Of a stretch of 64,000 nt of DNA, positions 50,572 to 64,000 are shown piece after piece (position 1 is the first letter of the stretch; the number at the start of each line of letters is the position of its first letter). A model generated the notes under the pieces. The model did no database searches and had not been told where the DNA came from. It worked only from the letters and a program-made list of their open reading frames with translations. Where the stretch lies: assembly GCA_054601695.1 (NCBI GenBank), contig BAAHQB010000026.1, forward strand, positions 1,116,001-1,180,000. Reading direction: 5' to 3'. Both the position numbers and the translations under genes were made by a program. This stretch comes from Amorphochlora amoebiformis (lineage: Eukaryota; Cercozoa; Chlorarachniophyceae).

Positions 50572-53500
50572 CTACTCAACCTTAAGGCGTACCTTACCAA
50601 AGTATCGGTCCCTGAACTTCTGATATGTCTCTGCTTGACAGAACTTGGTGAAGAGATCCGCGAAATTGTCCCCAGAGCGAACATAGGTCGGCTTCACATC
50701 TCCCTTCTTGACATAGTCCTTAAACGAGTGATAAGACAGTTGCAAGGATTTTACTCCAGTCTTCACTTTCTCAGTTTCAATCACAGCAATACAGGATTCA
50801 TTGTCGCAGTATATAGGGGATACCGGCATGTGAAATCCTATTTCAACCAGCATGTTGCGTATCCAGACGAGATCCTCCATCCCTCGCGAGACAGCAATAT
50901 ATTCAGCAGCACAAGTAGATTTAGCAACTATGCTTTGTTTCTGAGAACCCCAGATGATAGGTATACCACCAATGGTGATTACCCAGCCAGATCTTGAGTA
51001 TGGATTATCGTCAGACGATAGCTCCCCCGCATGATCAGCATCAGTATACATCTCAGAGAACTTGGCGTATCTGCTCGGCTTGAAGCGTATCCCTTCATTC
51101 TTTGTCCACTTCAGATAACGAAGAACATCGATAGCCCGCTCATAGTGGAAGATGGTAGGCTCGTCGGAAGAACGAGAGGGTCGTGAGACAGCTTGCTTTA
51201 TATCCGGTCGTGTACGAGTCAAAATAAAGTTGAGATATCCTACCAGATCAAGAGTGTGGTTCGAAACACCACCCTTGTAGTACAGACAGGGATCATACGT
51301 CGATTGTTTGTATTCGTTCTTCAACATGAGTTGTTTGATGGTGTCTGCCCAGAGTTTCGCTGCTTCAGGTAGGCCGTATAGACACTTCTCCAGTTGACAC
51401 ACATATTTCTTTCGATTAAACTCTGACTGCATACCCATTGGGATTTCCATGTAGACGGTATCATCCAAACAAGCGTGCAGGAAGGCGTTGTTAACTTCTC
51501 CAGAGTCTACTTTCATATCTCGATAAACAGCAATTTTATCTTTCTTTTGCGCGAAGGCCCACAGCGATTTGATTACTTGCATGTTCAGTTTCCTCTCTAC
51601 AATCTTCCAAGTACGATTGCGATCAAGGTCTCTAAGTTCGGAATTTATAGCTCCTTGCCATTCTGAAGGAGTTGCCATAGCTTGGAAGTAGGATTCAGGC
51701 ACGTTATCTCCCCCACTCCCCCCAGATGCCTGGATGCTGGCGATAGTGCGTCCAAACCCACCGGAATGAGGGTTGTATTGCATAACTCGACTACGGTTCC
51801 TGGTGGGATAGCGTGGCATGGATCCACGGGATACAGGCCTATCCGCGGCAGGGGCAACAGGCGTCTGTGTAGGAGATACGAGCCTATCGTCATAGATGCT
51901 GGGGACAGGGCGTGCAGAAGGCACGGGAGGCTGCCGGGACTTTGGTGAGGCTTCAAAGAACGGACCAAGGCGAGCATAGGTACTCCCAAGGGGTGCAGCG
52001 GACAATATAGGCACACGCAGATATTTGTGCACATGGAAACACATGATCGAAACATATATATATATATATATACATATGTACACACATGCAAGCATTGCCA
52101 GGAGAGAAGAAAAATATATATATATATATATATATATATACGTATACACCTTGTCCACCGGGTGTGTGCGATTCCAAGTGTAGGCGGTGTGCTTGTGTGC
52201 GTAGGGCCAATACTCCTTGTCCAGCGTCGACTGGGTCTGCGCGATCTTCATTTTTCGCCACAGTGTCTGTATAGCACGCTCACACCGTCCATTATGCTTG
52301 GGTTGCCGCGGTGCCCCGAGGTTCGCCTGGATGCCTTGACTCCGGTTCCATTCATTGAAGAGCTCGGAGGTGAAGACGGAACCAGTGTCGGTCGTCACCC
52401 GACGGACGTTCTTCTTCGCCTCCAACTCAAAGTCACGGATGATTTTCTTATACCCTCCGATTGCGAATCCATCGACCACAGCCTGGATTTTCTTGATGTC
52501 AGATTTGAGGAGTTGCCCGAGCGCATACTGCCACTGTAGGGTGCGCTTGTCCAAGTGAGACTGGTTTCGGTTGGAGATGCGCCGGGCCACATCATTTGGA
52601 GCCGGGGGGCCAGCATGGAACGTGTACGTGGCCTGGTCGTCCTTGTTGGTGACTACGAGGCATACGTTACGGCGCTTGATTCCGAGCTCGGTCTTGTTCA
52701 CGATAGTTAGGTAATATTTGTCATCGGCGAGGCGGCGCGCGGATACGAGATTTTCGTCGGTTTCAGGAACATGGTACACCCCAGTGAGTCGGAGTTGCTT
52801 CCCCCCACCCAGCGGGATCACGACAGTGCCGATTCCAACCGCGATTGCCTGATGATCGGACACCACCTCTCGGAATACGGTGCGGCGCGGGGTATAATCA
52901 ACAAAGTAGCGATTGTCTCCAAAAATGTGCTTTCCAGCCCCAGTGTCGATGACGAAGGTAGCACCTGCACCGTGGGTGCGAGCACGCCGGAGACGAATCC
53001 GAGCGACCGTGAAGGGATCCCAGGGTAGAGCCGCGTCCGGCTGGGGTTGCTGGTGAACACGCCTGGCCTGGGGCTCCTTTGCTTTGCCGTTAGGCCAGTA
53101 CCGCTTGTCGGCGGGGCGGGTGGGACAGTCTCTCCAGCCGTGACCCAGCTTGGAACAGTGATAGCATGGTCGATCCTTGGGGGGGCGGGAGGGCCTGGAC
53201 TTGAGTCTTCGCATCTTGTTATCCCCCTGTCTCCGTTCATCCACGCCGAGGATCTCTAACTTTATCTGATCCATCGTCATAGAAGGGTCCATGCATGCTT
53301 TGTCGATGACATTCTGGTACTGTTCACTGCCCATATAGACGCTGAGTAGACCCGCCCTGAGTGCTTCTGCCTGTGTGATTTCTCCCAGGGATCGATATGC
53401 CATGAGAGCCTTTTCGCAGTGTGCTGCAACCTCTTTGGGGGTCGAGAAATCCTTGGCGTTGTATTGATAGAGGTCTCGGTATGCCTTGATCATCCTCTTG

Positions 53501-53991
53501 GTGCGTGTCCCTTCCTTGGCGTATCTTATCTTCGCCCACAGAATCATGGGGTCCCGCACTTGGCCCTCGAGTGCCGTGTAGAATTTCTGAACGGTGAAGG
53601 CCAATGCGTCGTACATGATCTTCCGCGCCTGTCTTTTGTCTCTTATATTCTTCTTTGTCTTCTCATCGCCGGGATTTTCTCTTAGTGCCTTGGCATCGTC
53701 TTCCGTCACCAACGTGTTCAAGATCTGCCTCCGCACCTCTTCTTCAGACATTCTCAGCAGCTTCTCTGGATCCACCTTCTCTGTTGAATATCCATCCAGA
53801 GGGCGCCCGAGTACAGTCATGACTTTGCCGTCGATCAATCCTTCAAGCGTCCATCCTAGTCCAAGTGCGTTTACTTGACTGAGAACATCCCTCTTGCAGT
53901 CTGCCCAAGATACGAACTTCTTGAAGTACTTCTGCGCGTGAGAGAGGAAGAATTGTGCACGGTCCCATTCTGACTTGTCGGCGAGGCTCAT
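50572..53991 (-). CDS. Copia Gag-Pol polyprotein, 1139 codons, internally deleted
   Basis: A single frame from ATG at 53991. Gag occupies the first 270 residues or so, then a CCHC zinc knuckle at about 275-288 (CYHCSKLGHGWRDC), then aspartic protease with DTGAG at about 345. The integrase core retains TTDTGS (about 530) and GRCERA (about 566). RT fragments follow (YMEIP, near 845), then RNase H with YTDADHAG (near 982) and CAAEY. Missing are the integrase zinc finger and first catalytic Asp, the RT fingers segment that normally carries KARLVA, and the YVDD palm motif: DPCLYYKGG runs almost directly into VGYLNFILTRTRPDI. At about residues 615-650 the frame runs through two AT tracts (52050-52145) that look like an intron or insertion. 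It cannot encode a working polymerase, yet the frame is open throughout. Confidence 0.93.
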   Translation of the reverse strand: MSLADKSEWDRAQFFLSHAQKYFKKFVSWADCKRDVLSQVNALGLGWTLEGLIDGKVMTVLGRPLDGYSTEKVDPEKLLRMSEEEVRRQILNTLVTEDDAKALRENPGDEKTKKNIRDKRQARKIMYDALAFTVQKFYTALEGQVRDPMILWAKIRYAKEGTRTKRMIKAYRDLYQYNAKDFSTPKEVAAHCEKALMAYRSLGEITQAEALRAGLLSVYMGSEQYQNVIDKACMDPSMTMDQIKLEILGVDERRQGDNKMRRLKSRPSRPPKDRPCYHCSKLGHGWRDCPTRPADKRYWPNGKAKEPQARRVHQQPQPDAALPWDPFTVARIRLRRARTHGAGATFVIDTGAGKHIFGDNRYFVDYTPRRTVFREVVSDHQAIAVGIGTVVIPLGGGKQLRLTGVYHVPETDENLVSARRLADDKYYLTIVNKTELGIKRRNVCLVVTNKDDQATYTFHAGPPAPNDVARRISNRNQSHLDKRTLQWQYALGQLLKSDIKKIQAVVDGFAIGGYKKIIRDFELEAKKNVRRVTTDTGSVFTSELFNEWNRSQGIQANLGAPRQPKHNGRCERAIQTLWRKMKIAQTQSTLDKEYWPYAHKHTAYTWNRTHPVDKVYTYIYIYIYIYFSSLLAMLACVYICIYIYIYVSIMCFHVHKYLRVPILSAAPLGSTYARLGPFFEASPKSRQPPVPSARPVPSIYDDRLVSPTQTPVAPAADRPVSRGSMPRYPTRNRSRVMQYNPHSGGFGRTIASIQASGGSGGDNVPESYFQAMATPSEWQGAINSELRDLDRNRTWKIVERKLNMQVIKSLWAFAQKKDKIAVYRDMKVDSGEVNNAFLHACLDDTVYMEIPMGMQSEFNRKKYVCQLEKCLYGLPEAAKLWADTIKQLMLKNEYKQSTYDPCLYYKGGVSNHTLDLVGYLNFILTRTRPDIKQAVSRPSRSSDEPTIFHYERAIDVLRYLKWTKNEGIRFKPSRYAKFSEMYTDADHAGELSSDDNPYSRSGWVITIGGIPIIWGSQKQSIVAKSTCAAEYIAVSRGMEDLVWIRNMLVEIGFHMPVSPIYCDNESCIAVIETEKVKTGVKSLQLSYHSFKDYVKKGDVKPTYVRSGDNFADLFTKFCQAETYQKFRDRYFGKVRLKVE

Positions 53992-53996
53992 TTACC

Positions 53997-54502
53997 TGTT
54001 AGTTTGCCAGCGGTTTCAAATAGTATGACCTGTTGATGAGTATATTTAACGTGAGCACAGTTTGCCACATGCATTCAGATTTAAAGCAAATTACCCTACA
54101 CACACTTGTGCATACAGATTAACACAAGTTCGGTGCGCAGCAGCTCAAGCTTTAACACTGAAATATATATTATCAAAACACAACAACAGAAGCTTGGTCC
54201 GGGAAGCCTTACCTCGCTGAACTGCTGCTGGAACTTCTTGATTTATGAAACTACCAAACAGAATAAAACTGGGAAAACGAACCCGAAGAAATAAATATTT
54301 GAATATATTAGAGAATAGATAAGGAACCTTAGGGGAACAAGAACATTAGGCATGGACACATAGATAAGAAATATGAAATTCAAATCTAGACTATCGAGGA
54401 TCCAGCGTATGATACCCCTCGTCGTACTACTTCTAGATACGTCAACTAGAAACAATAATGTATACGGTTTATCTACTGGATACCACAATGCAGACCACAA
54501 CA

Positions 54503-54539
<37 letters not shown>

Positions 54540-54599
54540 GAGAACATAAGTAACAATCAATATGGCCAGTATTGATCATAATCATCTCGTCAGATACAA

Positions 54600-54647
<48 letters not shown>

Positions 54648-54755
54648 TTACACAATGATGTACAGTTGCATAGTCCACATATATATATGTAACAATCACA
54701 TAAATCCAGTACTCAGATAAACATACATAGTAGCAGCTATACTGACACGCCAACA
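53997..54755 (-). repeat. 5' LTR of the copia element
   Basis: 759 bp. The one clear substitution against the other LTR is at GTAACAATCAATATGGCC, versus GTAACAAACAATATGGCC in the 3' LTR. It should carry the element's promoter. Confidence 0.95.
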
Positions 54756-54761
54756 ATACAC

Positions 54762-55626
54762 TACTGCTACATGACTAGTATGATCTAGTGATACGCACAT
54801 AATAGTATTCTGGATCATAAAGTTCTGTATATTACTCATGAGTACTTGGCTACTATACTATACGTATCTAGGCATACACTACTGATACATGACTAGTATG
54901 ATACGCACTCATGAGTAGTACTAGCTAGACTAGGCTACTCAAAATTTGTTATGATCATAATATTATACGCTTATACGAGACTAGGCACACATCATACATA
55001 TTTACATATATGTCAACGTGTATATCATAGTATCCAATCCACAAATTGTTCATATGCCTAGTATAGTGTGATGTTGTGGCATAGCACTTACTATCGGACA
55101 GAGGTGACCTAGATGATACGGACATACGCATCATGAGTCAGTTCGCACGTCCGATTCAGCAGCACATTGCAGCACATACCCGCTAATCATGATGCACTTG
55201 AACCTTTATACGTACGTATACATGTACGTACGCATGCGCACGCATTAGTGCCTTGAACTTGTGTAAATGTCACGGGAACGCAAGTCGTACGTACGTACGT
55301 ACGTACGCATACATGCGCATGCATAGCATGCGTATACTCATATGCGTCAAAACGTACGTAATACGTATACATCACGCATGTACGTTGTTCAGTACGTATG
55401 TGTCATTATAATCGCGGACATTTAGAACACGTACGCTAGTATTAGTACTAGTACGGGCCTGTGATCACTAGATAGAATAGATTATACGTACTCGTGAGCC
55501 ATGTAAAACATTGATATTTTAGCGCTGTCAAGCGCTTTTTTGGAAGTCTTAAAAAGATTGAGCTTTGATAATCTAGAGTCTAGAGGTCGGTTGCATATCT
55601 AGCACATCTATAAATAGATACAGTGC
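54762..55626. other. CTAG-rich spacer with alternating purine-pyrimidine tract
   Basis: Non-coding by appearance. Bases 55200-55385 are strongly alternating purine-pyrimidine (TACGTACGTACGTACG, GCATGCGCATGC). Bases 55521-55545 have AGCGCT GTCA AGCGCT followed by a T run, a small hairpin with a T tail. Bases 55620-55715 belong to a 54-bp tandem duplication. Confidence 0.7.
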
Positions 55627-63769
<8,143 letters not shown>

Positions 63770-63870
63770 CTTTATATATATATATATATAATTTGTAAAT
63801 ATATGAATATATATATATATATATATGTGTGTGTGTATATATATATATATATTACATTTGTAAAATATGC

Positions 63871-63902
<32 letters not shown>

Positions 63903-63919
63903 ACATATATATATATATA

Positions 63920-63996
<77 letters not shown>

Positions 63997-64000
63997 ATAT

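Larger units (their letters stand above)
49796..54755 (-). mobile_element. Ty1/copia LTR retrotransposon, complete with LTRs and target duplication
   Basis: LTRs at 49796-50556 and 53997-54755 flank one long minus-strand reading frame. In element orientation the ends are TGTTGG…AACA. The host hexamer ATACAC is present on both sides (49790-49795 and 54756-54761), which marks insertion. A purine tract (AAGGGGGAG on minus) directly precedes the 3' LTR. Both LTRs are alike except for AT-tract length and about one substitution, so insertion was recent. The protein starts only 5 bp after the 5' LTR, leaving no room for a standard primer-binding site between LTR and ATG. Confidence 0.96.

Noticed and set aside
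50635-53878. Plus-strand frames inside the copia element
   Set aside because: They are antisense shadows of the Gag-Pol frame.

Overview
The window is nuclear DNA from a eukaryote with TTAGGG-type telomere repeats. Most of its length is (AT)n microsatellite, and those tracts produce long meaningless Tyr/Ile open frames on both strands. Real coding sequence survives as short exons of 11-150 bp with GT..AG borders, usually G|GTATAT..TATAG|, scattered through kilobases of AT repeat. The one recognised metabolic gene has plant/cyanobacterial-type motifs and a possible targeting leader, so an alga or related protist is my best guess. No species call is possible.

Layout: (1) 1-3759, + strand, C-terminal exons of an unidentified gene. 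(2) 4831-19837, - strand, aspartate-semialdehyde dehydrogenase: 19 exons whose phases join without error into 355 codons spread over 15 kb. (3) About 20.0-20.8 kb, AT-poor bidirectional promoter region. (4) 20833-41938, + strand, class A FAD-dependent monooxygenase: 21 exons recognised, about 460 codons over 21 kb. (5) 43156-45855, - strand, fragments of an unidentified gene. (6) 46247-49177, + strand, multispanning membrane protein. (7) 49796-54755, young Ty1/copia retrotransposon with 6-bp target duplication and near-identical LTRs, but lacking key polymerase and integrase motifs. (8) 55627-63769 and beyond, - strand, unidentified gene with charged helical exons. Genes alternate in strand, giving divergent and convergent pairs.

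The striking feature is what surrounds the exons. Islands of non-AT sequence, very often an exon-intron border, are duplicated locally and separated by AT tract. Intact exons are commonly preceded by truncated copies of their acceptor end and followed by truncated copies of their donor end, many with GT or AG still in place. I count more than 40 such 'exon shards'. In one intron the donor edge of an exon is embedded at least 12 times in a 1.5-kb telomere-like array. Several introns begin with a telomere-repeat GTTAGG. Telomere-like blocks also occur at 23.7, 33.6-34.75, 43.3, 45.0-45.4, 58.0 and 61.9-62.8 kb, one with a head-to-head junction.

The dehydrogenase serves Lys/Thr/Met synthesis; the monooxygenase substrate is unknown. 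The genes do not form an evident pathway.
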